64,000 bases of DNA from Scandinavium goeteborgense (GCF_003935895.2 NZ_CP054058.1:3329177-3393176), one strand, 5' to 3'. Positions 27,204-35,818 are shown, numbered from the stretch's first letter. A program made the numbers and translations. The notes: a model not told the origin generated them from the sequence alone.

Positions 27204-28063
27204 TCCTGCTCCAGCATCGCGTTAACCCAGGAGTCAAGATTGGAGAAGGTCGGCTTCGAGGCCAGATGCAGCAGTTTACGACCGGCATCCACCGCCAGCA
27301 GCGTAGGTTTGCCCGCCGCCTGCGCCACCAGCACGGTACGCACACACTCCAACAGCGAGTGCTCAGCACGCGCCTGCAGTTCCATGGCGTTGGAAAGGGG
27401 GTCCATGATGCAGTAACAGATGAAGACGCCCATGAAGGTTCCCACCAGCGCCGCCGCCACTTTCAGACCAATCAGCGCAATCGAGCCATCGATGGACTGC
27501 ATGGTGATGATGATCCCCAGTACCGCCGCACAGATACCAAAACCAGGCATCGCTTCCGCCGTACGCTGTAACGAACGGGATGGCGTCAGCAGGGATTCTT
27601 CTGCGGTTTCCAGTTCCTGATCGAGAATGCTCTCCAGCTCGTGGGCGTCAATTTTGCCCATCGCCATCAGGCGGAAGTTATCGGCAATAAACGTCACCAG
27701 ACGCTGCTGGGTCAGAACCAGCGGGTATTTCTGGAAAATGGTACTTTCCGACGGCTGTTCGATATGCTGATCGAGCGCACGCAGGCCGCCGTTCTGCACG
27801 GTTTCCAGCAGTTCATACAGGCACAGCAGCATCTGGCGCTGAAATTCCGGCCCCATTTTCTTCTTGCTGATAACGCCTTTGATCTGGTGGAAGATTTCCT
27901 TCAGAACGTGCATTGGGTTACCAATGATCATCGCCCCTGCACCCGCACCAATAATGATGATCATTTCCGCAGGCTGCCAGATAGCGACCAGCTGTCCACC
28001 GGCTTCAAAATACCCACCGAAGACACACACCAGTACGACAAGTAACCCCAATATTTTTTGCAT
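27200..28063 (-). CDS. lafT: Lateral flagellar motor protein LafT (MotA-like)
   Basis: A 287-residue stator subunit with four membrane segments. The N-terminal pair spans LGLLVVLVCVFGGYF and the AEMIIIIGAGAGAMIIG region, a cytoplasmic loop of about 110 residues follows, then the conserved AMPGFGICAAVLGI that starts the third helix. With LafU it forms the ion channel that drives rotation. Confidence 0.92.
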   Translation of the reverse strand: MQKILGLLVVLVCVFGGYFEAGGQLVAIWQPAEMIIIIGAGAGAMIIGNPMHVLKEIFHQIKGVISKKKMGPEFQRQMLLCLYELLETVQNGGLRALDQHIEQPSESTIFQKYPLVLTQQRLVTFIADNFRLMAMGKIDAHELESILDQELETAEESLLTPSRSLQRTAEAMPGFGICAAVLGIIITMQSIDGSIALIGLKVAAALVGTFMGVFICYCIMDPLSNAMELQARAEHSLLECVRTVLVAQAAGKPTLLAVDAGRKLLHLASKPTFSNLDSWVNAMLEQE

Positions 28064-28085
28064 GACACCCTCAATTCCTGTTACT

Positions 28086-28105
28086 GGCAGCGTTATGTCG
28101 CTGCC
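28086..28105 (-). other. Perfect hairpin between lafS and lafT
   Basis: GGCAGCG and CGCTGCC form a 7-bp stem around TTATGT in the 44-base gap between two genes of one operon. There is no T-run. It could attenuate or protect mRNA, lowering stator expression relative to the sigma factor. Confidence 0.45.
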
Positions 28106-28107
28106 TG

Positions 28108-28821
28108 TTATTCCTGATTAAAATAGGCGTGGATCTTTTCCATGATCCGCTTATTCATCTGACAAACGCGGGATTCCGTCACCCCTAACACCAGTGCTAT
28201 CTCTTTGAGATTCATGCACTTCTGGTAGTACATTGCCAACACCTGCCCTTCGACCTCCGTCAGCTGCGCGAGCGCTTTGCTGAGGAGATCCTGGGTAATG
28301 AACTGATCTTCAAGCCGACGACCCTGGAAAATATGCTCGTCCTGATCGGTGGACAGCAGTTCGTCCAGGCTGGACATCGTTTCCGCATTTTCTAGCTGGA
28401 GATATTCCTGGTACTCGTTGGCATCAATCCCGTGAGGAGCCAGCTCGCTCCACTCCGGTTCATGCCCTAACTGCTGGCGTAGAGTTCGGATCAAGTCTTT
28501 GATGCGATGGTATTTTTGCCGCAACTGTCGCGGACGCCAGTCCAGGCTGCGCAGTTCATCGAGGATCGCCCCACGAATGCGCTGGCTGGCGTAACCGGCA
28601 AAGTTTTCGTCTGGCACACCAAAACGGCGAATAGCGCTGAGTAAACCCATCAGCGCTATCTGTTCCATATCCTGTCGCTCAATGATGTGACTGCATTGAT
28701 GCGACAGCTGACGAACGATTTTCCGCACCAGAGGAAGCCAGGCCATGAGGTACTGGTTTTCTTCCTGTGGTGTCATTTGGAGCGTTACCTGGAACGCTTG
28801 CCCTTCATACTCTTGCTGCAT
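28108..28821 (-). CDS. lafS: Lateral flagellar sigma factor LafS (sigma28/FliA-like)
   Basis: A 237-residue sigma28 with region 2 (YLMAWLPLVRKIVRQLSHQC through FAGYASQRIRGAILDELR), region 3, and a region 4 helix-turn-helix (LTEVEGQVLAMYYQKCMNLKEIALVLGVTESRVCQM). It should direct RNA polymerase to the flagellin promoter at 33650-33676 and be held back by the FlgM-like anti-sigma encoded at 62183. The gene lies inside the operon that begins at lafB, under a sigma54 promoter. Confidence 0.92.
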   Translation of the reverse strand: MQQEYEGQAFQVTLQMTPQEENQYLMAWLPLVRKIVRQLSHQCSHIIERQDMEQIALMGLLSAIRRFGVPDENFAGYASQRIRGAILDELRSLDWRPRQLRQKYHRIKDLIRTLRQQLGHEPEWSELAPHGIDANEYQEYLQLENAETMSSLDELLSTDQDEHIFQGRRLEDQFITQDLLSKALAQLTEVEGQVLAMYYQKCMNLKEIALVLGVTESRVCQMNKRIMEKIHAYFNQE

Positions 28822-28853
28822 CGTATACTTTCACGCTTCTCTACGGCCTGCGG

Positions 28854-29318
28854 TTACTGGAACACGGCTTTGGTCACCAGCACATCGCAGAATGGCTGTT
28901 CCATATGGCGGTTTTGCAATTCGCTTTTCAGCGCATTGGCCAGCAGATCGCGGATCTCCGGCACCTTCATGTACTGAATATCGTCGAAGCTTTTCTGCGA
29001 TAACGTGCTGACGATAATGCTCTGATACAGCGACTCGTCATCTCGGACGGTGTTCTGCTTCTCTTTGTCGTTCACGGCCAGCGCCAGTTCCATCAGCACG
29101 TAGTGGTGAATGCCATTGCTGTCATTGAGCGTGACAACGGTTTCCGGCATCGAGATAAAGCTCAGGTTCTCGGGGTTAATCGGTGCGGCTGGTGCGGCCG
29201 GTCCAGCGGCAGTCAGGTGCGGCAATTTGCCCGATTTCACGAGGTAAAAGCCCACCCCGCCACCGATAAGTACGACGAGACAAGCGCTAATGAGACTGGC
29301 GGCAATAATCTTTTTCAT
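28854..29318 (-). CDS. lafF: FliL-like protein LafF
   Basis: A 154-residue single-pass protein. The N-terminal helix is IIAASLISACLVVLIGGGVGFYLV, then an Ala/Pro linker, then a FliL periplasmic domain with YQSIIVSTLSQKSFDDIQ and VLVTKAVFQ at the end. FliL supports stator function next to the motor. It sits between the fliK-like and sigma genes, as in other lateral systems. Confidence 0.85.
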   Translation of the reverse strand: MKKIIAASLISACLVVLIGGGVGFYLVKSGKLPHLTAAGPAAPAAPINPENLSFISMPETVVTLNDSNGIHHYVLMELALAVNDKEKQNTVRDDESLYQSIIVSTLSQKSFDDIQYMKVPEIRDLLANALKSELQNRHMEQPFCDVLVTKAVFQ

Positions 29319-29326
29319 GGGTTAAC

Positions 29327-30442
29327 TTAAACTTTAAGCAGAACGGATTCGTTCCGGGATAAATCGGGAGCGTCGTCGGTAAAGCGGGAAGCCAGCACGG
29401 CGGCCTCTTCTTCCTGACGCTGTTGTTGATGCTGCTGCTGAGACTGACCGTCCGATGAGACCTGCACGTTCACCTGCATGAAGTTCTGCTGGACCAGGTG
29501 CTGACGCAGATGATCGGAGAACTGCTGCAACGTCTTCATGACGTCAGCCTGGCTCGCGCCAATGTGCACGTTCAGGTTCTGGTTGGCGTCGAGATGCACG
29601 ACGATCTCCAGCTTGCCCATCGACGGCGGATCAAGGCGGATCGTCGACACCTGCTGCTGGTTTTGCAGCTGGAACTGGATCCTGTCCTTGAGCAGATCAT
29701 TGAGCTTTTCGCCCAGTTCATCCGCCGAGGTGCTGGCAACCGGCACGGTCATCACCGGCATCGTCGAATCGGTCTCAGACGTCGCGCGTGAGGAGAAGTC
29801 GCTCATGGCGGCAATTGCCGTCAGTGGCGCGTCGGCCTGCTTTTGGCCCGCATCAACAACGTGATTCGCCACCGTCGTTTTCAGCGCGGCATGCAGATTC
29901 TCATGCAGCGTGGCCCGGTTATTGGTGACGTTGGTCGCCGCCTGTCGATTGCTGCCCAGCGCGTGAAGGTTCTGCGCGGCAAACTTAGCGAGCGTCGCCT
30001 GCTGAGAGGCGCTGCCCTGCTGCTGCTGCGCGGTGGCCTGGTTTAACAACGACTGCAATGCCTGCGGCAACACGTGCTCGCTCTGGCTTGCGTCCTGCTG
30101 CTCGCCATGGGCGGACATCATTCCCATCAGTTTCACCAGCGAACGGGCATCCACCCCGGCCAGCGCCGTGGTTTTCATCATCGCTTGCCCGGCGGCAGGC
30201 GCCTTGTCCTCTGGCGTGGCGGCAGGCTTCGTCAACAGCATTGCCATCAGCGCGCTTAAATCCTGCGGCAGCGTGTCAGTATCAGGCTGGCTCTCTTTCG
30301 TGGCGTGCGCGCGATGTCTGGACATCACGCCCGACGTGGCGTTTTCTAGCGAAAAATCACCCGCGTCGCCGCTCTGTGGCTGAACAGCGGTCGACTCCGG
30401 GTCTGCCAGCAGCGTTGTCACTGCCGGTTGAACTGAATTCAT
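29327..30442 (-). CDS. lafE: Hook-length control protein LafE (FliK-like)
   Basis: A 371-residue protein. The N-terminal two thirds are low-complexity, rich in Ala, Gln, Thr and Ser, as expected for the exported molecular ruler. The C-terminal third has the FliK substrate-switch domain: IQFQLQNQQQVSTIRLDPPSMGKLEI and the following VHLDANQNLNVHI. Its start overlaps the lafD stop by 4 bp. Confidence 0.87.
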   Translation of the reverse strand: MNSVQPAVTTLLADPESTAVQPQSGDAGDFSLENATSGVMSRHRAHATKESQPDTDTLPQDLSALMAMLLTKPAATPEDKAPAAGQAMMKTTALAGVDARSLVKLMGMMSAHGEQQDASQSEHVLPQALQSLLNQATAQQQQGSASQQATLAKFAAQNLHALGSNRQAATNVTNNRATLHENLHAALKTTVANHVVDAGQKQADAPLTAIAAMSDFSSRATSETDSTMPVMTVPVASTSADELGEKLNDLLKDRIQFQLQNQQQVSTIRLDPPSMGKLEIVVHLDANQNLNVHIGASQADVMKTLQQFSDHLRQHLVQQNFMQVNVQVSSDGQSQQQHQQQRQEEEAAVLASRFTDDAPDLSRNESVLLKV

Positions 30443-30756
30443 TCTTGCTCCGTGAATAAATTGACCATTGAGTAAGCCAGCATCCCTTCTTTGTTACTTT
30501 GATGCTCTGCCATACGTTTTTTCAGTAGCGCGACGCGAGTCTCCCGGCGCTCTATGAGGCTGCCGAACGCGTCATGCAGCATTTTTTTGGTTTCCTGTAG
30601 CCGAAGCGCAGAAGATTCCTGCGCTTCGTACTCAGCGAACACCGACATGACTTGCTGATTGAGACCCGGCATCCGACGCCAGCGCTGCTGATCGAGCGCG
30701 GCGTTCATGTCGTCAATTAAGGCAACCAGCTGCTTGCGTAATTGTTCACTGGACAT
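30439..30756 (-). CDS. lafD: FliT-like chaperone LafD
   Basis: A 105-residue, mostly helical and charged protein placed after fliS, the usual place of the FliD chaperone FliT. Sequence conservation is low, so position is the main support. The start at 30756 gives MSSEQLRKQL; a longer reading would overlap the lafC stop. Confidence 0.65.
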   Translation of the reverse strand: MSSEQLRKQLVALIDDMNAALDQQRWRRMPGLNQQVMSVFAEYEAQESSALRLQETKKMLHDAFGSLIERRETRVALLKKRMAEHQSNKEGMLAYSMVNLFTEQE

Positions 30757-30761
30757 CACCG

Positions 30762-31154
30762 CTACCCCAGCTTCTTCGCCAGACCTTCCCAACCTTCATG
30801 CAAGTTGTTCAGGATCTGCACAACCTCATCCATCTTCTCAATGCTGAGCTCGCTGCTGGCTTCGTACAGACGGTAGACGCAGTGGTCATACAGACGGGCC
30901 AGATTTTGTACCAGCTCCCCGCCGGTTTCGAACTCCAGCGAACTGGTTAACGCATTGAGAATATCGATGCACTTATTGATGCTTTGCGCTTTTCGCTCAA
31001 AACGTTTGCCTTCAATGTGACTCTTCGCGCGCTCCAGCTCATCGAGCAATCCGGAGTACAACACCAGCACCAAATCGAGCGGTGATGCGGAGGCCGTTTT
31101 TGAAGCCAGGTCCATTTCTTTGTATTGCGAGTACCCGTCTTGGGAGCCGTACAT
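30762..31154 (-). CDS. lafC: Flagellin chaperone LafC (FliS-like)
   Basis: A 130-residue helical protein. It begins MYGSQDGYSQYKEMDLASKT and continues with SPLDLVLVLYSGLLDELERA, the FliS signature. It keeps flagellin unfolded and unpolymerised before export. It sits between the cap and FliT-like genes. Confidence 0.9.
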   Translation of the reverse strand: MYGSQDGYSQYKEMDLASKTASASPLDLVLVLYSGLLDELERAKSHIEGKRFERKAQSINKCIDILNALTSSLEFETGGELVQNLARLYDHCVYRLYEASSELSIEKMDEVVQILNNLHEGWEGLAKKLG

Positions 31155-31183
31155 AATCTTTCTACCTTTAGTTCAATGCAGGG

Positions 31184-32485
31184 TTAGCCGAACGCCGCCA
31201 TGCTCATTTTCATGCTGTACACTTCAATCATGGTGTTGGTGTACTCGGACAAATAGCGATCGTAATCCTGCTGATAAGTCTGTTGCAGCTCGTCAGTTTG
31301 CGAGTCGATTTTGTCTTGCTTGTCGTCCAGCGATTGTTGACGCGAGGTGATGATGCCGTCGCTGGAGTTGGTGTAAGTTTCCATCAGGTCGTCAAACTGG
31401 GCGATCATGCCGTCATCGCCGACGAAGATGTCCGACAAACCCTGCGGGTCGGCTTTCATGGCTTCGTCAAAGGCTTCGGAGTCGATTTCCAGATGCCCGT
31501 CGGAGTTAAGGGAGATGCCATAATCGAGGATGGAATTACCGTTATAATCGGCATGCACAATCTGGTTCATCTGGCTGGTCATCGACTTCAGACCTGCATC
31601 ACCGGCAAAAACGCCGCCGGAAGAGCCGTTGGAGCCGACATCGGTCAGATCGTCGATGGTATCGACCAGGGTGTTATACGAATCGACAAACACCTGGGCC
31701 TGCGCCTGCGACGCAGAGGTATCCTGTGCGACTTTGATGGTGACCGGTTTATCGGTGGTGACTTCCGAGAACGTCATACTGACGCCGGGGATCACATCAT
31801 CGAAAGTGTTGGTGCTGCTGCTGATTTGCGGGCCGTCGACGGTGCCCAAATTTAGCTGCGCATCCTGCGCGGTGCTTAATTTTTTACCGGTAGAATCTGC
31901 CGCATTTTGCAGGTCGCTGTTGCCGGAAACGGAGACCGAGAAGGCACTGTCTGCCCCGCTCTGATCTGAAGAGAGCATGATGGTATTGCCATCATCGGTT
32001 TTCATCAGCGTCGCGGTGACGCCCGGGTTATCCTCGGAGTCATTGATTGCACCCACCAGCTCGCTCCCGTCCAGGAAGCCATCACCATCGCTGTCGGCTG
32101 AAGCCAGATCGACATCCATGGTGTCTTCACCCATGGTCAGCGTCACGGTGCCCTGCGCAGGGATGGTGTCATCCGCCATTGCAAAGGATTCCTGCTGCGT
32201 CTGCGCCAGTTGGGTGACGTAGAAAGAGTAGGTTCCAGCCTGTGCAGAGGAGCTTGCTGATGTGGTGACGGATTCATCGCTGGCCGTTGCGGTATTCACC
32301 ACCACGCCATTATCTTCATTGTTCAGGGCGTCAACAGCGGTAGTGAAATCGCTGATCGCGGTGGACAGCGCGTCAAGACCGGCAGTCTCATTGTTGACAT
32401 CCGCCTGCTGCTTCTGAACCTGACCCGCTTGGGTGGCGATGTCGGCGTAGGCGACTTCTGTCGCAATCGTTCTTGGATTAATCAT
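31184..32485 (-). CDS. lafB: Flagellar cap protein LafB (FliD-like) with an EF-hand-type loop
   Basis: A 433-residue filament cap. The N-terminal D0 part has the QKQQADVNNETAGLDALSTAI coiled region and the C-terminus ends in YTNTMIEVYSMKMSMAAFG, both usual for FliD. Residues 131-142 read DSDGDGFLDGSE, which fits the EF-hand calcium loop at positions 1, 3, 5, 6, 9 and 12. The gene starts the operon lafB-C-D-E-F-S-T-U. Its ribosome site is CGGAG, and a sigma54 promoter lies 30 bp upstream. Confidence 0.9.
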   Translation of the reverse strand: MINPRTIATEVAYADIATQAGQVQKQQADVNNETAGLDALSTAISDFTTAVDALNNEDNGVVVNTATASDESVTTSASSSAQAGTYSFYVTQLAQTQQESFAMADDTIPAQGTVTLTMGEDTMDVDLASADSDGDGFLDGSELVGAINDSEDNPGVTATLMKTDDGNTIMLSSDQSGADSAFSVSVSGNSDLQNAADSTGKKLSTAQDAQLNLGTVDGPQISSSTNTFDDVIPGVSMTFSEVTTDKPVTIKVAQDTSASQAQAQVFVDSYNTLVDTIDDLTDVGSNGSSGGVFAGDAGLKSMTSQMNQIVHADYNGNSILDYGISLNSDGHLEIDSEAFDEAMKADPQGLSDIFVGDDGMIAQFDDLMETYTNSSDGIITSRQQSLDDKQDKIDSQTDELQQTYQQDYDRYLSEYTNTMIEVYSMKMSMAAFG

Positions 32486-32514
32486 GATAACTCCGTGGAT
32501 GATTTCATATTAAA

Positions 32515-32529
32515 GCAATATCCGTGCCA
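32515..32529 (-). promoter_or_regulatory. Sigma54 promoter of the lafB operon
   Basis: On the minus strand the sequence is TGGCAC-GGATA-TTGC, a perfect -24/-12 element with correct spacing. The predicted start lies near 32503, about 18 bases before the lafB ATG. LafK is the obvious activator. Confidence 0.85.
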
Positions 32530-32620
32530 TAATTTTTTATCTTTATTTATCATGAGGATATTTATGAAAGGAAAACGACCTTCCGTACGGAGGAAGGTCC
32601 AGGAAGCCTGACACGGCCGA

Positions 32621-32649
32621 AAAAAAACACCGCCGCTGGCGGTGTTTTT
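32621..32649. terminator. Bidirectional-type terminator after lafA
   Basis: The stem ACACCGCC / GGCGGTGT with loop GCT is flanked by an A-run on the left and a T-run on the right. On the minus strand it follows the flagellin stop by 38 bp and ends in a run of T, so flagellin is transcribed alone. Confidence 0.82.
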
Positions 32650-32687
32650 GATTGACGTTAACTCGCCATGTAAGCCTCTAGGGAGGA

Positions 32688-33599
32688 TTACTGCAGCAGG
32701 CTACCGACCATGCTGCTGGTGCTGTTGGACTGCTTCAGCATGGTGATACCGGTCTGCATCAGAACCTGCTGTTTAGTCATGTTGGACGCTTCAGATGCGT
32801 AATCGGTATCCATGATGTTACCGATTGCAACGTCAGTGTTGTCTTTCATGTTGGTCAGGTTAGCAGCGGTGTCGTTCAGACGGTTGATAGACGCACCCAG
32901 GCTAGACTGGATGTCGCTGATGTCGTTCATTGCAGTGGAGATGCTGTCCATTGCAGCGTGCGCGCCGCCGGAAACAGTCAGTTCAGAACCACCCGTAACG
33001 GTACCGCCAGAAGAGCTCTGGTCAGCGGCGAAGGATGCGCTCACAGCGCCCAGGTCAGTAACCAGGGAACCCAGCTTAGAAGAGATGTCTACGGTGATGG
33101 TGTCCGAAGACTCTGCGCCAACCTGGAAGGTTACTGCGCTCTGGAACAGGCCAGCTTCGCCGGTGTTGCTGCCCGCACCAGAAGAACCGAACAGGTTAGT
33201 ACCGCCGTAGGTGGTGTTCTGCAGCATGTCAGACATCTGCGCACCCAGTTCGTCGTACTCGTCCTGCATTGCCTGCAGATCGTCGTCGTTGTACGTTCCG
33301 TTCGCTGCCTGAGTAGACAGGTCGTTCATACGACCCAGAACGTCGGTCATTTCATCGAACATGCCGTCAGCGGTCTGCAGCATTGCAGTTGCATCGCTGA
33401 TGTTACGCTGAGCAACAGCATCACCCGCAGACTGAGTCTGGAGACGGGATGCGATCTGCTTGCCCGCTGCATCGTCTGCAGAAGAGTTAATGCGGTTACC
33501 GGTAGCCAGACGCTCCATGGAAGTTGCCAGGGAAGAGTTGGATTTGTTCAGCGCATTTACTGCAGCCATAGAGGCAACGTTAGTATTGATAGATAACAT
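32688..33599 (-). CDS. lafA: Lateral flagellin LafA
   Basis: A 303-residue flagellin. The conserved N-terminal D0/D1 starts MLSINTNVASMAAVNALNKS and includes LATGNRINSSADDAAGKQIA. The C-terminal D0/D1 ends ITMLKQSNSTSSMVGSLLQ. The central variable part is short and rich in Ser, Gly and Thr, so the filament surface is small. The start at 33599 follows AAGGAG; upstream ATG codons are ignored. A sigma28-type promoter lies upstream and a terminator downstream, so it is a single-gene unit. Confidence 0.95.
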   Translation of the reverse strand: MLSINTNVASMAAVNALNKSNSSLATSMERLATGNRINSSADDAAGKQIASRLQTQSAGDAVAQRNISDATAMLQTADGMFDEMTDVLGRMNDLSTQAANGTYNDDDLQAMQDEYDELGAQMSDMLQNTTYGGTNLFGSSGAGSNTGEAGLFQSAVTFQVGAESSDTITVDISSKLGSLVTDLGAVSASFAADQSSSGGTVTGGSELTVSGGAHAAMDSISTAMNDISDIQSSLGASINRLNDTAANLTNMKDNTDVAIGNIMDTDYASEASNMTKQQVLMQTGITMLKQSNSTSSMVGSLLQ

Positions 33600-33649
33600 G
33601 ATACTGCTCCTTGTTGAAAAACTATTTAATCTCGTTTTGGTACTTTTGA

Positions 33650-33676
33650 AATGCGGCAAGAGTTTTGGAAACTTAA
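33650..33676 (-). promoter_or_regulatory. Sigma28 (LafS) promoter of lafA
   Basis: On the minus strand TTAAGTTT and GCCGCATT are separated by exactly 11 bases, compared with the enteric consensus TAAAGTTT-N11-GCCGATAA. The -35 has seven of eight matches. The -10 keeps the GCCG core but differs after it. It lies 51 bp before the flagellin ATG. Confidence 0.7.
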
Positions 33677-33946
33677 CGAAGTTTTTTATTAAATTAACAA
33701 GTTACTGTTTTATAACGAAAACTAATTACATTTATTATTCAAGAATAGCGCCATGCTGTATTTAATCGTCTTCACATCGGCATATTTAGCTGAAATATTC
33801 AGCGTTATTTATTTTTAAACAGGACTCTGGCGTTAAATATCAGACTGACGGTTAACCGACTGACGAAAATAATGGATAATAAATGTCCAGCATTGCCGGG
33901 AATCGTTCTCTGGCTGCGTAATAGATGTGTGAATTATTCTTCTGTG
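33677..33946. other. AT-rich region between lafA and yafL
   Basis: With the lafA leader this is a gap of about 350 bases. It is A/T-rich and contains no credible gene. It must hold the yafL promoter, but no convincing -35/-10 pair, sigma54 or sigma28 site reading rightward was found. Confidence 0.4.
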
Positions 33947-34768
33947 ATGCCAACGTTATCTTCATTATTCCGACTTAGCGCGAAGAGCCTGCTGCTCGCC
34001 GCGGCGTTAATCCCCGCGACGACGCTGGGTGCGAAAACATCGACGCACACCACAAGACGATCCCGCAGCCATAAACATGTGGTTCATCATCATCACCCTG
34101 CGCCGGTCGATACCCTGAGCTACGCGGCGCGTCTGCGGATGCTGAACCGCGCCCGCCTGCTGAATCATTACCGGGCCGGGCACAAAAAAGTCGGTCCGGC
34201 AGAGATTGCCGCGGTGGTGGCTTCCACTAAAGCGGAACGTGCGAAGAATAGACGGCTGGTAAAAGCGCACCCGGAATGGTTCCGCGGCCCCTGGAAGCTG
34301 GGCGACAGTCGGTGGGATGATGTGCGGGAACACGAAGGCTTTCTCAGCCACGACCATCTGCATAACATGACCGAAGTGGCGATTCACCGGATGGAAGTGC
34401 AGCTGGGTAAACCGTACGTTTGGGGAGGTACGACGCCGGAGACCGGCTTCGATTGCAGCGGTCTGGTGTTTTACGCCTATAACAAAGTGTTGGCCGACAA
34501 ACTCCCGCGCACCGCCAATCAGATGTATCACTATCGACGGGCGATTAAAGTGGCGGGGAATGAATTACGACGTGGGGATTTGCTGTTCTTTCGTGTTCAC
34601 AGTCACGGGGAATATGCTGATCACATGGGCGTGTATCTGGGCCATGGCCAGTTCATTCAGTCACCGCGCACCGGGGAATCGGTGCAGGTCAGTCAGTTGC
34701 AGGACGACTTCTGGCAGCAGCACTTCCTTGGCGCCCGACGCATCCTGACCGATAACACCATTCTCTAA
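33947..34768 (+). CDS. yafL: YafL-like NlpC/P60 endopeptidase, exported
   Basis: A 273-residue cell-wall peptidase. A signal peptide (SAKSLLLAAALIPATTLGA) and a His-rich linker (HVVHHHHP) precede the NlpC/P60 domain. The catalytic Cys is C170 in GFDCSGLV and the His is H226 in ADHMGVYLG. It matches E. coli YafL over most of its length (HLHNMTEVAIHR, KPYVWGGT, LPRTANQMYHYRRA). In E. coli K-12 yafL lies beside the Flag-2 remnants fhiA and mbhA, and here it lies inside the cluster. A start at 33872 is possible but would hide the signal peptide. Its 3' end overlaps the convergent gene by 4 bp. Confidence 0.88.
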   Translation: MPTLSSLFRLSAKSLLLAAALIPATTLGAKTSTHTTRRSRSHKHVVHHHHPAPVDTLSYAARLRMLNRARLLNHYRAGHKKVGPAEIAAVVASTKAERAKNRRLVKAHPEWFRGPWKLGDSRWDDVREHEGFLSHDHLHNMTEVAIHRMEVQLGKPYVWGGTTPETGFDCSGLVFYAYNKVLADKLPRTANQMYHYRRAIKVAGNELRRGDLLFFRVHSHGEYADHMGVYLGHGQFIQSPRTGESVQVSQLQDDFWQQHFLGARRILTDNTIL

Positions 34769-35817
34769 AGGTTGAGCACCAACAGGCTGATAACCAGCAG
34801 CGTGGCGAACAAACAGACCGCCACCGCGATCAGCAAACCTCTTGAGGCCTGCTCCGAAGAATCCGCCGCGGCAGGCGGAAACGGATGCCATGTCGGCGAG
34901 TTTCCCTCCCCTTCTTTCGTTTTCGCCTGCAGACGATCGCGCGCACGGTGCTTTTCAGCGCGATTCTTTTCCTGCGCTTTATCGCCCTTATGCCATAACG
35001 GCACATTTTCCTCCGGGCTTTCCCGCTTTTCCGTCGAGGCGAGCGGCGTTTCCTGCGCGACGTGTACAGTCTGGCGCGGTTCCCGTGGGATAAGCGTGAT
35101 GGTTTTATCCATCAGGGTCAGCAACCCGGAACCCGGTTTTTCGTCGTGGTTCTGGGTCGGGGAATGGGCTGGCCGGGCGTCGTTCTCTGAAAACAGGCGT
35201 GACGGACGAGTTAAGGGCTGACCCTCTGGCGTCGAATCCTCCGGCTCGTCGTCGCCCAACAGCGCCGCCAGCAGACTGGCAGGCGATTCGGCTAATTGAC
35301 CTTTCGCCCGCACGGGTGTTTTGGCCGGAGTATCAGGCGCGCCGCCGGACAGCAGCGCAAAAGCTTGCATCGAGGTTTCCAGAAGGTTTGTCGCGGCCTG
35401 CTGTGGCAGTTCGGATGCCTGCGGCTGCACGGGCGGAACCGGTGCGGCCTGGGCGGACGCCTCGGGCAGCGAGGCCTCTGGCTGAGTAGAGAGGATTTGC
35501 CGATAAACCATCGCGCCTTCCGGCACAGAAAGGACCGCCGTCTGAGGCACCGTTGTTTGAGAGGAAGCAGCCTCCGGGATTTCGTCCGCCGCGCTTTCCA
35601 GATAGGCGAGCGCGGCGTTCAGCACCTCTTTTTTTACTAACGCTTGGGAAGATTGCGCGGCCGGAACGGGTGTTTGCCCCGGCGTTTGCACCGCAGGGGA
35701 ATCTGGCGATAACGCGCCTTCCTCCTGCGGTTTTTCACCCTTCGCGCTGTCCAGCATCTCATCCAGCGCCTGCGGCACGGCCGTACTCAGGTTTTGCAGT
35801 GCGTTACGGATCAACAT
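34765..35817 (-). CDS. Unrecognised Pro/Ala-rich protein with C-terminal membrane anchor, coupled to lfhA
   Basis: A 350-residue protein I do not recognise. The first 250 residues are low-complexity and rich in Pro, Ala, Gln, Glu and Ser. A charged stretch (DKAQEKNRAEKHRARDRLQ) comes next. The last 22 residues form a single membrane helix (LLIAVAVCLFATLLVISLL), so it is probably a tail-anchored protein facing the cytoplasm. Its ATG lies one base after the lfhA stop, which suggests co-translation with the export gate subunit. FliK-like rulers are also Pro/Gln-rich but lack such an anchor, and this cluster already has lafE. The function is unknown. Confidence 0.75.
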   Translation of the reverse strand: MLIRNALQNLSTAVPQALDEMLDSAKGEKPQEEGALSPDSPAVQTPGQTPVPAAQSSQALVKKEVLNAALAYLESAADEIPEAASSQTTVPQTAVLSVPEGAMVYRQILSTQPEASLPEASAQAAPVPPVQPQASELPQQAATNLLETSMQAFALLSGGAPDTPAKTPVRAKGQLAESPASLLAALLGDDEPEDSTPEGQPLTRPSRLFSENDARPAHSPTQNHDEKPGSGLLTLMDKTITLIPREPRQTVHVAQETPLASTEKRESPEENVPLWHKGDKAQEKNRAEKHRARDRLQAKTKEGEGNSPTWHPFPPAAADSSEQASRGLLIAVAVCLFATLLVISLLVLNL

Positions 35818-35818
35818 G

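Noticed and set aside
29325-29340. TAAAGTTT on the minus strand at the lafE-lafF junction
   Set aside because: No -10 element follows, and it belongs to the lafE coding end.
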